Positions 48,436 to 60,363 are shown, counted from the stretch's first letter. The stretch is DNA of 64,000 bases from Tubiluchus corallicola (GCA_030141605.1 JAQGDQ010000589.1:1-64000), one strand, 5' to 3'. Notes: generated by a model not told the origin, from the sequence alone. Numbers and translations: made by a program.

Positions 48436-48990
48436 TTATAGGCATGAAAGTGCATCCGCCACTACATTCATTCGTCCTGGAATATTCTCCAATGTGTAAG
48501 AGTATTTCTGAAGTTTTGCAGCTTTACTGCGTGTAACAACTAATGCCGTGTGCAGCTTGTCACCAATCCTGTTTTCATCCTGCTTCATAGCATGCTTTTT
48601 AAATTGGCAGGAGCAATCCATGTTGGCCACAGTAGGTGTCGAAACGTGTTTCGGTACACACTGGAACTTCTTACTCCACATTGCCAAGTAAGAAGTCAAC
48701 TGGAAGGTCACCAGAGACAGCCACTGTCAAATACCCACTGACCATCGGACTTTCAACCTCCACAATAGCCATGCGTACTTCCTTGGAATCTGCATGTACA
48801 CATTTAATCGTCCTGGTTGACTCATCAACATATTGCTCTGGCCTTACCATTTCTGGGTGAACAAAGCTAGTGCATGCCCCAGTGTCGCGCATGCCTCTCA
48901 CATTCTTGCCATTCGCAGATGCAAAGTAGCAATATTCGTTTTCAGAAGATGCAATAATGTCGCGCGACTTCTTTAATTTACTTTCGTTTG
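48436..48990 (-). mobile_element. Ty3/gypsy pol remnant lacking reverse transcriptase
   Basis: Reading leftward, an aspartic-protease region is seen: NGKNVRGMRDTGACTSFV with the catalytic DTG, then a DFLLGN block, spanning about 48990-48670. In an overlapping frame a linker ending ALVVTRSKAAKLQ follows, of the kind that normally precedes the RT. The text then jumps directly to YTLENIPGRMNVVADALSCL, the end of the RNase H region. About 1.3 kb of RT/RNase H is therefore deleted. Integrase was not found. The fragment adjoins a putative LTR at 49011. Confidence 0.75.
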
Positions 48991-49010
48991 TTTAAATATC
49001 AATAATATAT

Positions 49011-49466
49011 TGTTACGGGTGCGAATTGCTGTTAATATTATATGCTGTCAAGAGCGTCATGCCATCTCGGAGTTCGGCCCCCTGAGTCGATTTCAGTCCA
49101 AGATTATTTTCGACCCCCACCTCACTGCATTGTGAAGATTTTGTTAGTACAAAGAGATTGCATAGTGGCGTTGAATACCAGGTGTAAAACTGTCGCTATG
49201 GATGGCCTCTCTGATTCAGCATGTAAACGGACAGGTGTTCTTGCCACTACGGCAACAGGTTCCGTAGACACCACAGGCAAGAAGTATACAGGACAAGTTT
49301 ACTGGCAAATTTACTTCAATAAATCATTGTCAGACTTTATAATTTTGGCACCATCCTGGCAATAAACCTGTACTACTTGGCCTCCGAAATACGAGGAAAC
49401 GAACCGACACCAAAACGAAAAGACACCAATCAGACCTCCTGGCGGCCACGACCCAGCATCGCTACA
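49011..49466. repeat. putative LTR
   Basis: A 456-base block starts TGTTACGG and ends GCTACA on the plus strand, giving TG...CA ends, with ATAT immediately outside each end. It lies within 25 bases of the gypsy protease frame. The four-base flanks are AT-rich and may match by chance, and no second LTR is visible. It could be the 5' LTR of the remnant, a solo LTR, or a coincidence. Confidence 0.35.
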
Positions 49467-49534
49467 ATATTAAGTAGTATACACACTATGAACAAACTTA
49501 ATTAAGCAAGCTGTGCATTATATTACCAACTCCT

Positions 49535-50686
49535 TCATGGTGCCTGACTAATTAGAGACAAGAGAATAAAATCTATAACAGACATGCACCGGAAAAACAT
49601 TTGTAGGGAGTTTTCGATTTGCTGAGGAGTTTCATCGCGAAGCTTCCTGAGCTTTTTAATGACAGAAACTTTAGTTTCATTAACCTGCACGGATTTATAC
49701 AAATTAAATAAGTAAGAAAAGATCCATTTACATTTATTCTCTTTCTTGTAAAAAGTTCCCCAAGCTCCGTGCACAATTCCTATGCCACGCACTTGAGCAG
49801 TCTTGCAGAATTCGTATTTGAATCCGTGTCCCCACCAGAAGTTCCAGTGACAGGGAAGAAAGTACAACCTCTCAGGATTTTCATGAAAATAAACATTGCA
49901 GGTATTTTGTGGTAACCAACACGCAGTAAAAACTCTTTTCTCAGGTGAACATTCACTGGTAATTTTAAATATTCGTAAAATTTCCATTTTCCAGTTTGAC
50001 ATTCGCATTTTGCTCAAGTCCAGTAAAACAATTCCAGAATTTAGACCAATCTTTGGTCTGAGAAATGAATCTGATTTCTTTTGATGTTGATAATGCTGAC
50101 CATGATAACGATCCATTAGACGGGAGTTGTGCGGTCCAGAAAAATCAATTGCAAGTCCCATCATCTGAGATTCGGACATATTGTCAAAGTGACGCCAGAG
50201 CTGTTCTAGAGGCTTCACTACAATAACGTCTAAATCAATCGCCAAAATCTTGTCCTCATTTTGTAAAACATCCGGTAGGAATAACCATGCAGTGTTGCAA
50301 CGTTTATCCCCTGGATTCAACCACTTTGTATAATTTTCACCTGGGGGATACCATGGATGGTAAAAGTTTTCCACAAATTGTTTTGTCTTTCTCATTTCGC
50401 TAAGAACTTCAGCCAATGCACTTTTAGTAATATTATTGTCAGTAAAAATATGAAAGTGAATAAAAGCTGATGTTACCATAAGAGCAGAATTCACTACAAT
50501 GTAAAATTGCTCCAAAATTCTCGTCTTATTATCACAGGCAGTCAGAGCAAGGTGAATTGTAGTCAGTCTTTGTTGATACCGATCAACATATAATTTGGGA
50601 GAGAATTGATCCTCTTGAAGATTCATTATGAACTTATATGACAGCATAAATATGAAAAAAACTAGTAAAAAGAGTTTGAACTTCAT
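49535..50686 (-). CDS. GT8 glucoside xylosyltransferase-like protein (GXYLT-like)
   Basis: A 383-residue protein counted from the first ATG (50684-50686); the open frame upstream has no ATG. The start Met is followed at once by a signal anchor (about residues 3-22). The lumenal part contains FHIFTDNNI, a Trp/Pro-rich loop, CNTAWLFLPDVLQ before AIDLDVIVVKPLEQLW (DLD at 151-153, the metal and UDP-sugar site), GLNSGIVLLDLSKMR (214-228), NPERLYFLPCHWNF and GIVHG (303-307). The order matches GXYLT1/2-type enzymes, which add xylose to O-glucose on EGF repeats. One departure: the segment before the NPE block, where the family usually has an Asp-Gln-Asp, reads LPQN here, so activity or donor use may differ. 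The C-terminus is about 40 residues longer than I expect. Family good; exact substrate unknown. Confidence 0.8.
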   Translation of the reverse strand: MKFKLFLLVFFIFMLSYKFIMNLQEDQFSPKLYVDRYQQRLTTIHLALTACDNKTRILEQFYIVVNSALMVTSAFIHFHIFTDNNITKSALAEVLSEMRKTKQFVENFYHPWYPPGENYTKWLNPGDKRCNTAWLFLPDVLQNEDKILAIDLDVIVVKPLEQLWRHFDNMSESQMMGLAIDFSGPHNSRLMDRYHGQHYQHQKKSDSFLRPKIGLNSGIVLLDLSKMRMSNWKMEILRIFKITSECSPEKRVFTACWLPQNTCNVYFHENPERLYFLPCHWNFWWGHGFKYEFCKTAQVRGIGIVHGAWGTFYKKENKCKWIFSYLFNLYKSVQVNETKVSVIKKLRKLRDETPQQIENSLQMFFRCMSVIDFILLSLISQAP

Positions 50687-51421
50687 TGCCAGACTGTCTG
50701 TTTCTACCAAAATGACTTGAAGTTTCGTTTTCCTTGCATTTTCACAGAATTTACTTTTGCTTCTCCGGTTAAGAAAGAAAATTACACGATAGCCAACTGT
50801 GTTCAGCGCGCAAAAGGATAGAAACGTTGGCCTGTAGCCATGTGCAAGCTAGTTAAAAAGGATTTAAAGAATTTTACTTTGCCGTTCCAATATTTCACTT
50901 TAATGTACACTTACTATAGGAAATGGTAATATATCAACGCGGTTCTAAAACGCTGGTTATACAAAACACTGGGTATGTGAAACAAAAAATATTGTCAAAC
51001 TGTGCGCCAAAGTTCTCCAAATTACACACTCAGTGAAAGCTTGTTGAAGCAGAAGAAAATATTAAAAGAAAAATATTCTTGATTCGCAAAAATAGCCTGG
51101 CACTTGATTTCACTTTAGCAGAAGTAAAAGAAATGCAATTTCAAGAATTCTTTTTCTGAAAAGCTGTCAGTAAGACCCCGTAACCGACCAAGTTTTTTTC
51201 AATCCCCAGTCATTTATAAAGTAATTTTGTCGAGAGTTTGTTATACGTCGCGACTGCTAGCTAATTTGCAAGAATATGAATCAGTGACACAAGTGGATAA
51301 AGTTTGAGCGTAACTCTTGAATATGTACTAAAGTTGTTGAATATGTCACTAAGTAAAGAACGTGTCATGTAAACGTAATGCCAGTCGACGAATTACAATT
51401 TGTGTGTTGCAAAACTCAAGC
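50687..51421. other. divergent upstream region of the GT8 and sulfotransferase genes
   Basis: No gene seen. It lies between the start codon of the minus-strand GT8 gene and the proposed first coding exon of the plus-strand sulfotransferase (51422), so it may hold both promoters. No clear core elements were found. Confidence 0.35.
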
Positions 51422-51530
51422 ATGAGATATTTTCCTAAATCAATACGGATCAAATTCGTGTGTGTTTCAATAACATTAATGTTGGCTGTTGTTTTTTACT
51501 TGGAAATCTACACGCATCCAGTAAACAAAG
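51422..51530 (+). CDS. proposed first coding exon (signal anchor) of the sulfotransferase gene
   Basis: The ATG at 51422 opens 36 codons: MRYFPKSIRIKFVCVSITLM and onward, with a basic head and a hydrophobic anchor at about residues 11-28, ending in VNK. A strong donor (G|GTAAGA) follows at 51531 and cuts after the first base of a codon (phase 1). The sulfotransferase exon at 58215 starts in the same phase behind an excellent acceptor and lacks its own start and anchor. Joining the two gives a 331-residue protein of normal length for the family. The link is inferred: a phase match alone happens one time in three. Confidence 0.55.
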
Positions 51531-53045
51531 GTAAGATAAAGCGACATGCTGAGTGATTTACTAATCAATTTAGTTGACCATTAAACCCTAAGGAAAGGTC
51601 AATACGCAAAGATTACTAAAATTGAAGTTTGATTTTAACTTTAATCATCAACATGCATAAACTTTACAGTGTAAATTCGCAAGAGGCCTAGGAGCAGTCA
51701 ATAGCTGGTTATTAATTTAATTCATTTGTTAATATCTGAATACTAAAAATTGTAGAGTATAATAAGATATAATAATAATAAATATAATAAGATAGAAAGA
51801 GAGAGTAAAAAAACGACTGCCCAAGAACAAGAAACCGGCACATTTGGTAGTGCCAGTTTAATTAAAGAAAGTGAAAAAATAGCAATAAACTGACATACAT
51901 GAATTGCCTGAGCTGCTAACCTGTGAGTGGCGTTTACAGAATTTCGCGTTTTTGGTTTCATATAATTAAAAAACTGGATGCGCTTTCAGTGTTCTCAAAG
52001 CGAGATTTAGATGCTTGTATCATACTGATGGTGTGGTTATGTATATGTTTAATAGCAGAGAATGTATTTATCTTGGTACACAATGCTGGTAGGCAAATCA
52101 ATGTACCATTCCCTGGCGGACTTCAAATGCTTGATGTAAAAGAAAATGAGAAGCTGCTGTTGTAATCTTTTGTAATTATTCCCGTTGACGATCGTTTTGT
52201 ATTACATTGCATTGGTGAGAAAAAAGAAAACTGACAAAATTAACGTCTGTTTGCTTTGAGACGATACACTTTTCTAACCTCACTGTTCCAAACATATTGC
52301 CGTAACAAATTATATGTGACGAGAGATAACCTTTTCCAGTGAGCCAAGTTTTTCCAAACTAGAAAGCAGTGTCTTGCCAGAAACTGAGTAGGAGTTAGTT
52401 AGAGCGTTCACTGAGTGACTGCCAGAAAGTTACTGTCCCTCGCTGCCTTTTTTTAACAGCAAAAACTTTTCATAGAACAAAGGAGCTATCTTAGCTAGGT
52501 GACCCTAATGAGGTACCACTTGGTACAAGCAATTACTATGTCCTAGTGGTGCTACTTCGTACAATATAAGAAGCAGGAAATACTTTAAAAAATTGAGAAA
52601 TCAATAAACCTATAAGAAAGCAATTAAAAGCCATATTGAGAATGAAGGTAGTGAAGTACGTGACTTTTTAGTTGATAAAGATTTAAGCAAAATACAACAA
52701 ATAAAGGCATTCTAGCAGATTAAATTGTTTTCCTAACAAGTTTTTACTATTAATAAAAGATCGGCGATAAAAAACAACTAAGCAACATTAAGGTATTTAA
52801 CCAGTTTGTTAATGTAATAATATTGAACAAGTCATAGAGCACGTTTTTAAAAATAAATAAGCCACAGTAATTACATGAAAAATAGTGTGGTTATTTTGGT
52901 AGAATTAAGAAATTGACATGGAGTTGAAATTCTCTTGGCATCCCTCAATATTCTGAACACAGAAAGTCTAATATTGCGTTGTCTCATTCTAAGTCTCATG
53001 CCTGCAAAAATTTTAAATATCCAGCTATGAACACTTTGATTAGTT
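51531..53045. other. proposed intron, left part
   Basis: AT-rich. Contains an 80-codon frame (51923-52165) with a hydrophobic stretch (IILMVWLCICLIAENVFIL) and acceptor- and donor-like sites around it, which could be an alternative exon. Nothing else was recognised. Confidence 0.35.
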
Positions 53046-56000
53046 CATAGACATAGACATAGACATTTTTATTTATCTCCTCATTTACACCATAGTATAC
53101 AAATTCACTATTATTTTTATAGTTATTGAATAAAAAGGATAAATTAAACATAAAGGATAGAGTTAGGGGGAGCAGGAGAAAGGGTAGCGAATGACCAATT
53201 GGTCATCGAGTCAGCTACCCTTCTCAGGTTAGTGTAGATTTTAAAAAAATTTGTAGTGCTGCTGTTTAGATGAATTTGTGGGGGAATACATTAAACATGA
53301 AAGCGAAATAACTAAATAAACTACGCAACAAAGAAATAAAATGAAAAATATGAAATGATGATTAACAAAATGTAGAGCATTTAACTAATTGATTAAAACA
53401 TAAAAACTAGAAACAAGTCAAACCAAAAAAAAACAAAAAAAAACATGAATAATAAATCAGTGAATGAAGCAAAATATACATGATAAACTCAAACAAAATA
53501 TAATGAAACAAAGATATGTAACCGTATCAAATTATGTTAAGCGTAATGATAAAATACTATGAAATGCAAGAGCTAGTGCAAAAAAGTGGGGCAAACAAAA
53601 TATGTAGTGAAATTTGAGTATGTGTCATTTGAGTATGAAACATTGAGTTTGAAACAATAAATGAATAAGTTGAGTATGAAACAATGAGCAAAATAATCAT
53701 AATAAAGTCGATATATATGAAGTGAGAAGAGCATAATATTGAAGTAAAAACATAAGTGGAACAGGCAAAATTATAAGAAATTATGTATGAGAACAAGTGT
53801 TGTAGTTGCTGGATTTGTTTGAAGATTATTGTTCACCTTCCCTTTTCATAGCTGCGAAGAAATAATAACAATTTTACACTTTGATGAGAAAAAGTACTAT
53901 GATAATATAATTATAGTTAATAGATTAGCTCAAGGGGAATACATTAACACTAACAGAGAAGATTTATCAGATTTGATCTTAGCAGAAAAGTCACTCGTAG
54001 TAGTTAGAAATAAGAAAGGATTTATAGTTAATTATCAAATAACTAAAGGTGCCATTTTTTAGTTCATTAGACAGGCTGTTCCACAACAAAGCACCTTGAT
54101 AAGATAGAGATCTTTGCCCTTTGTTAGTATTAAATCTTTGTACATAGAAAGTTTGGTTAGTGGCAAATCGTGTATGATACTCGTGCACCTGGGCTACGGA
54201 TGTGAAGTAATTCAGAAAAATTTCAGGAAGCATATTATGATTAAACCTATATAAAAATTTGGCCATCTCTAATTTATATATATCCTTGAAGTTTTAAGAT
54301 TTTATGCTGGTGGTATAATGGTGTAACATGGGCTCTTCTATTTGTATTTGTCCAAAGCTTTATAAATTTATTTTGATTAGTAATTAGGGGATACAATGTG
54401 GAATGGGGTGCTGAGCCATAGGTAAGTATGCTGTATTCTAAATACGGTGAAAATAGGGACGAATATAGAAGTTTTTTCGAATCATAATTCAGGAAATGCC
54501 TAATTTTTGAAAAAATACCTAAAATTTTACTGGTTTTGTTAACAATATGTTGTATATGTGCTTTCCATGAAAGATTGTGATCTATTAATACTCCTAGATA
54601 TTTTATTTGATGTACAGATTGTATCCTGGTATTTCCCATTGTCAAATTTAATGTTACATTTTTTACTTTTCTGGGATTACCAATTATCGTATATTTAGTT
54701 TTGGAATAGTTTATAGAAAGCCGGTTGGCTCTCATCCTTTGCTACCTTTGCTAGTTCAACATTAAGAAATTCTTCTAGGTGACTTATTTTAGTATCAGAA
54801 CTGAAAAAGTTAGTATAATCAGCAAAAAGTCTAGTATGTAATTGGGTATTTGAAGGGAGATCATTTATGTAGAGTAAGAAAAAAAGGGGACCAAGAGTTG
54901 AGGCTTGAGGAACACCACACTGCACATTTACCAGATCTGAGTTTTTATTTGCGATAGATGTATATTGTTTTCTATTGTGTAAATATGACTGCATCAATTG
55001 AAGAGGCAGGCCTCTGATACCATAGTGTTCAAGTTTGGCTAGTAAAATATCATGTTGTACCGTATCAAAGGCCTTAGATAAATCTAAAAATATGGCACAG
55101 GTGTACTTATTGTGATCCATATTTAGTAACAGATTGTCTATAAGTTCAGCAATAGCTAAGGCTGTGCAGTATCTTTTGCGAAATCCAAACTGAAATCTAG
55201 AGAGAATTTTGTTATGGTTTATAAATTTAATTAGTCTGTCATAAAGCAATTTTTCAAAAATTTTGGAGATAGGTGAAAGTAAAGATATTGGCCTATAGTT
55301 AGTGGGGTTATCAGGGGAGTCACCTTTATAAATAGGAATAATTTTAGCTATCTTTAAACAGTTTGGGAATGTTCCTTCAGTAATAGCCTTGTTAAACAAT
55401 TTGGTTAGAACAGTGGAAATGTGGAGACCAGCTGATTTGTAAAAAGGTATAGGGATATTTTCATGACCGGAGGCTTTATTCTGATTTAAATTATTTATTG
55501 CTGTATTTACTTCAGCTTCAATAATAGGTGTTAAGAAAAACGAGTTTGGCAAAGGACGTCCTAGAAAAGACTGAAATGACAGTTGTGTGGGTTGTATTTT
55601 AGATGCCATAGAAGGACCAATGGAAGCGAAAAAAGTATTCATGACTTGACAGATATCAGTTACATCACTTGAGAGAATGCCATCTTTGTATACCTTTTTT
55701 GGTGTTATGCGTTGTTGCAATTTAGCATTTGTTAAACTATTTATGGTCGACCAAAGTTTCTTTGTGTTATTTTTGTTATTTTGCAAGGTTTCTTGATAGT
55801 ACCTTTTTTTTGCTAAATATTTTATATGGTTGAGTTTGTTCGAATAAACTTTGTATTTATTTCTATTATAAACATTGTTAGAGTTTTTAAATGTATTAAA
55901 CAGTTGGCTTCTAGTTTTAATAGATTTCAGTATGCCTGGTGTTATCCATGGCTTGTGAAAAGTTACCACTTCACGTCTTGATAGAGTTTTTAGAGGCACA

Positions 56001-57068
56001 TGAGTATTGAGAACTAGATTGAATGTTTGAAAAAACTGATCAAAGGCCTCATTAGTAGATAAGTAAGAATAATCAATAGAATTATCCTGTGCGTGCAGTT
56101 CATTTAAAAAGGCAGAGGAATTAAAGTTAGTTTTATCTCTAATTGTAATTTTAGTTTTCTGTTTAGTCAGATTAGCATTTTTGACAATTGCAAAAATAGG
56201 CAAGTGGTCCTATACTTCATAAGTTATTATACCCGATACAATAGGATTAATCAGATCATTAGTATAGATATGGTCTATTAGGGTACTAGAGTTTTTTGAT
56301 ATTCTTGCTGGCCTTGTAATTAGAGGTACAAATTGAGTAGAAAATAATACGTTTAAGTAATTAGAAATATATGGTATGCTCTCGAACTGTAATAAATTTA
56401 AATTAATGTGTAAATATGTAAGCAATACTACCAGATTGATGAATAGCAGTTAATACACGGTCCATTTCCTCTATAAAATGTGTAACAGGTGTATTTGGAT
56501 GTCTATATATAAGGCCAAATAATATACTCTTTGAATTGTTTAATGTTGATACGCCGATCCAGAGATCTTCTAAATTAATTTTTGAGGTTTCAGTTAATAC
56601 TTTGCCCTGCCTGTTTATTTTGGTTGTTTCTTTTTCAGTCACTATTTTATATGAATTATTTATAGAGTAGTTTAAATTATCTCTAATATAGACACCGATG
56701 CCACCAGCATTGGATTTAGAATTAATACTCAGAAAAACGTAGTTGTTCAAGTTGCACATAAATGATGAATTATCTTTTAACCTAGTCTCAGAGACGGCGA
56801 TGATTTCGGGCGGTTGAGGAAAAGTACTGAGGACGTCAGTCATGTTACCAAAATGTTTTTGCAAGCTACTTACATTAAAGTGAACTATTAGTAAATCCGA
56901 AGTATTTTTGTTATAATTAGAAGTTGATTTGAGAGTATTTAGATTAACATACTTACTATCGTAGTTGTTCCCATAATTATCTGGGTCATTTGGATCCCAC
57001 CTGTTAGTTGATAGCGATAGTTCAGCAATTGAATTGCCTAGTTTGCCACAAAGCTTTGTTAAATACAA
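53046..57068 (-). mobile_element. CR1/L2-like LINE, near complete ORF2, mutated
   Basis: Minus-strand frames in order: endonuclease (56403-57068: LIVHFNVSSLQKHF, IIAVSETRL, NAGGIGVYI, LIYRHPNTP; then 56210-56425 with RPARISKNSSTLIDHIYT). The linker and RT frame (54695-56203) has NYRPISLLSPISKIFEKLL, FGFRKRY, FLDLSKAFDTVQHDILLAKL, CGVPQASTLGPLFFLLYIND. The tail frames are 54274-54735 and 53991-54266. The catalytic box reads FADYT (Tyr codon at 54815-54817), so the second Asp is lost. There is a frameshift at about 54736 and another at about 54285. No gag-like ORF1 was seen. The 3' end carries three copies of a six-base unit (CATAGA on the plus strand, 53046-53066), usual for this group. It lies antisense inside the proposed sulfotransferase intron. 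Confidence 0.9.
53182..53220 (-). other. stem-loop in the LINE 3' untranslated region
   Basis: GGGTAGC (53182-53188) pairs with GCTACCC (53214-53220), enclosing a perfect 16-base palindrome (53191-53206). It lies about 120-170 bases from the 3' end of the LINE, where LINE RNAs often carry a structure recognised by their RT. Confidence 0.6.
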
Positions 57069-58214
57069 TCACAAAGTTATATGCTGCAGGTGGAAATGTT
57101 GTGTAGTGTCCTCACAATATTAGAAAACAGTTGTATTATTTTTAAAAGCCAAATCCACTTTTCCTCTTAACTGATATATGACCATTCTCCGATATATGAC
57201 CATACGGAAAACCAATTTTGTTAAAAATAAATAAGTCATATTTCCTCGCATTACTACAACACACTCTAACCACATTGTCTGATCCTGGCTCTGGCAATGT
57301 AGAGAGAATAAAATCCATTCAAATTCTAAAAATTTTCTCTCCATTGAACAACATTGAAACTACAACAACAGCAGATATGAGGATTCTATTGTCACACTGA
57401 TAAATCAAAATTTGATTGCTTCATATAAATTGCACTAACCAGTCTGAACTATTGATCAGAGACCAATAATCAGCACCATATTCAGTGAGGTCAGTATCAT
57501 CAATAACCCTTTTTCATCTCCTCGACCACATTGCAGACTGCTGAATCTGCTTGGCCAGACAAATCCTTTCAGCAGCCATCTGCTATGTGTGAACTAACTG
57601 GATTTGTTCGCCTGGGTCTTACTTTCGACAACACATGGATTACTTGGGTGGGATACATTGCTGATTTGAAGGGTCTTACTAACGACACAGATTCATTCCT
57701 TAGGCTGGTGTCCACGATCACCTAGGAGGCCAAGCACTAAACAGTAAAGTAAAGTTATTTCATGTTTACTTACCTCAGAATTATGTTTATAGTTTCCTAG
57801 CTGCCGACTAAGGACCAATATCTTAAGAAGCTTTTGGTAATTTTATGACATCATCGAATTATTACTTCTTTTTCAATATTTCATTTTTCATTTTTCTTTT
57901 TTAATTCAATTACTGTAGACTATTTAGGATAGATCTCAAGGATAGTTCTTACAAATACTGACAACTACTATTACTATTATCATGATATTATGAGAGAAGG
58001 TTGGATGCTCGATGACCATGTTGTCATTTTCCACCTTGTCTCTCTTAGACTTGTTATTGTGTACTAACACTTTGTTTTCTCATAACAAAGATATGTAATT
58101 CGTTTCAAATTCAAATTCTAAATTCAGTTTAATGTTTATTCACAAATAAATAATTGAAATTCAGTCAAAGAAGGGAAGCTGAACTTGTCGTACTAAACGA
58201 ATTTTTTTTTTCAG
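57069..58214. other. proposed intron, right part
   Basis: Between the LINE and the sulfotransferase exon. Short frames only. The last 14 bases are a T-run followed by CAG (acceptor, 58212-58214). Confidence 0.4.
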
Positions 58215-59101
58215 AAGGTGCTTTCTCAGTTTCTCGGCAGACGGTGCTAGTGGAATCGGAAAATTTTAATGGACGGCGAAAAAAGCTGATAAGGGACACG
58301 TGTGAGAAGCTCAAAGCAGATACATTTAATGGTGATATTGCAAACATAATGGATGTAAAACGCTGGCTCGAAGAAACTTATGTAGTGCATAATTACAATT
58401 TACTGTACTGTGCAATACCAAAGGTGGCGAGTACAACGTGGAAAAGTATATTGATGGAGTTAGAATTAAACAGCAGCAAAATTGTAAATGTACCGCATGT
58501 TTCAAACATCCATGCCGAAACATATTCCTTAATATTTCGCAGAATCTTTAGAGAAAAGAGACGACACGAGGTACTAGAAACTTACAAGAAGTTCCTGTTT
58601 GTCAGGGAACCACTGGGAAGACTTTTGTCAGCTTACAAAAGTAAAATAGAGTCTGGAAGCAGGTTTTTCGTCAAACCAATCTACTATTTCTTCCATAAGA
58701 ATTTTACGAATGTCACCATATCCTTGTCAAACTGGACTCCCACTTTCGAGCAATTTCTAATGTACATTGTACAAACTAAATTTTCAGAATTGAATGAACA
58801 CTGGGCGAGATATGTGGATTTGTGTAATGTATGTTACATAAAGTATGATTTTATAGGAAAGTTTGAGAAGTTAGAGAAAGAAGCAACTAACTTTTTAAAA
58901 CCCATTTTAACACCAAAACATTTAAACTCTGCTGCCAAAAAGATACGAAGAAACGACGTTTTACTGCATTCAAGTGACGATTTAGTTAAGTACTACAAAA
59001 ATATATCTTTGGAACAGGGACGTATGATACATCAAAAATATTATTTGGACTTCGCCATGTTCAATTATAGTTTTAGGGAGGATTTATTTCGAAAACCCTG
59101 A
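58215..59101 (+). CDS. carbohydrate sulfotransferase (HNK-1/CHST8-14 type), terminal exon
   Basis: Golgi enzyme that moves sulfate from PAPS to a sugar hydroxyl (PF03567, Sulfotransfer_2). The exon encodes 295 residues. Motifs: the 5'-phosphosulfate loop in YCAIPKVASTTWKSIL; the 3'-phosphate site in FLFVREPLGRLLSAYKSK; HWARYVDLCNVC and YDFIGKFEKLEKEA, the family's Cys pair and D-F-I-G-K block; and a C-terminal LDFAMFNYS. All expected blocks are present. There are several N-x-S/T sites. The open frame extends left of 58215 but has no ATG. The T-rich tract plus CAG at 58202-58214 is a strong acceptor, so I start the exon at 58215 and propose 51422-51530 as the exon before it. Closest relatives act on GalNAc or chondroitin/dermatan chains, but the acceptor here is unknown. 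Confidence 0.85.
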
Positions 59102-59194
59102 TTATAGTCACATATGGAAAAGGCATAAGGAAATTTGGGATTGGGATTACAACAAACTTAAGAAGAGTTTGTAACGTCTTTTTCATTTTCCCAC

Positions 59195-60205
59195 ATAAAT
59201 AGACTCGTGCAGTAGCTTGTGTCATGTGAGTGTGGTGTTTGTTCAGGTAGTCTGTCAGTTGGTTGGCCATCTCAGTTGCAGAGTTTGGAAAGAAAACACG
59301 AACTCCAATCATTTTTGGCCCTTCCATGCTGTGCATATCTCAACATGTATTCTACCTTTGTGGAAGTAAAATAACATTAGCATTAAAAAGATCTTTTCTA
59401 TGGCCTGTAAACGATAATAGCCATTAGTCAAGGTTAGTAAGTACTGCGGGAGGGCCAGTTTAATCGCTTGTAATGATAGCTGTAGGAAGCCAGCGTATAC
59501 CAATGTCTACTACTAGTCTCGCAGGTATGGAAAAGAGGTCAGCAACTTTACTCCAGGTACGGCACGTAGACTGATATGACGTGCAAGTAGTATTGTCCAC
59601 GTAGTCAGTTATATCGTATGGTGACTTTGTCCATGAGGTCTGAAACCATGAGTGGGCAGATGTTTTTGGTGGTAGAGATTTCCACAAAGTTTGGTGATAA
59701 TTAAGACTTTGTCTCATTGCTGTAATCGTATTGTTTGGAAGTGCTATTGGCGTGACAAACCGTTGAGAGGCAGATCCATGTTTGAGGTGACGAGGCACCC
59801 ACAGTACGGTAACAACCCAGAGACTGTAAGTTGCACGATTTAGTATTTGCTTATCTGATGCTAGCAGTTGCATGGAAGCTGGACTTAGCCTCCCTGCTGT
59901 TCAAGGAATTGGTGGCGACATTAATGTACACTGAGCTGCAACCTCATCATAGAGGTGACATTAAGAGACACTGAGCTGCAACCCCATCATAGAGGCGTCC
60001 TACGATACACTTAGTTGGCCTACTCAACCTCGATTGTGTATTTCCTAAGTGAGATAATCCCGGTTGATCATCCTAGCGCTAGCGAGGACAACATCACACA
60101 GGGTGGCGTGCAGTTAGGCAAATAGGTACCGCTTATTATTTAGGTTTAGCTGTTGTGCATTATTTGCCAATTTATTTGTTAGTTTATCAACTTGATACTG
60201 TAAGT
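59195..60205 (-). repeat. ~1-kb inverted repeat, left copy (inner ends face each other)
   Basis: About 1,010 bases match 63010-64000 as reverse complement. Shared text includes HGSASQRFV, PIALPNNTITA and RQSLN.HQTLWK in one frame, and PKMIGV.VFFPNSAT with NQLTD.LNKHHTHMT in another. The minus-strand frame 59460-59873 (137 codons) is the longest. The outer end is not known, because the right copy runs off the window. It begins within about 100 bases of the sulfotransferase stop codon and may form part of that gene's 3' UTR. Confidence 0.85.
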
Positions 60206-60363
60206 AGATGCTGTAATATTTAGCACATTCAACCTGTTGCAGCTATAATATTGTATATAGCGTTCGATATAATGACACTCTTTAACCTGAATAGTTCTTT
60301 AATATAGGTATCGAACACCAATACTATCGAATATATACATAATACATAATATATATACATAAT

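Noticed and set aside
51923-52165. 80-codon frame with a membrane-like segment as the first exon of the sulfotransferase
   Set aside because: Its donor candidate is weak, while 51422-51530 has an ATG, a clean anchor, a strong donor and matching phase. Kept only as a possible alternative exon.
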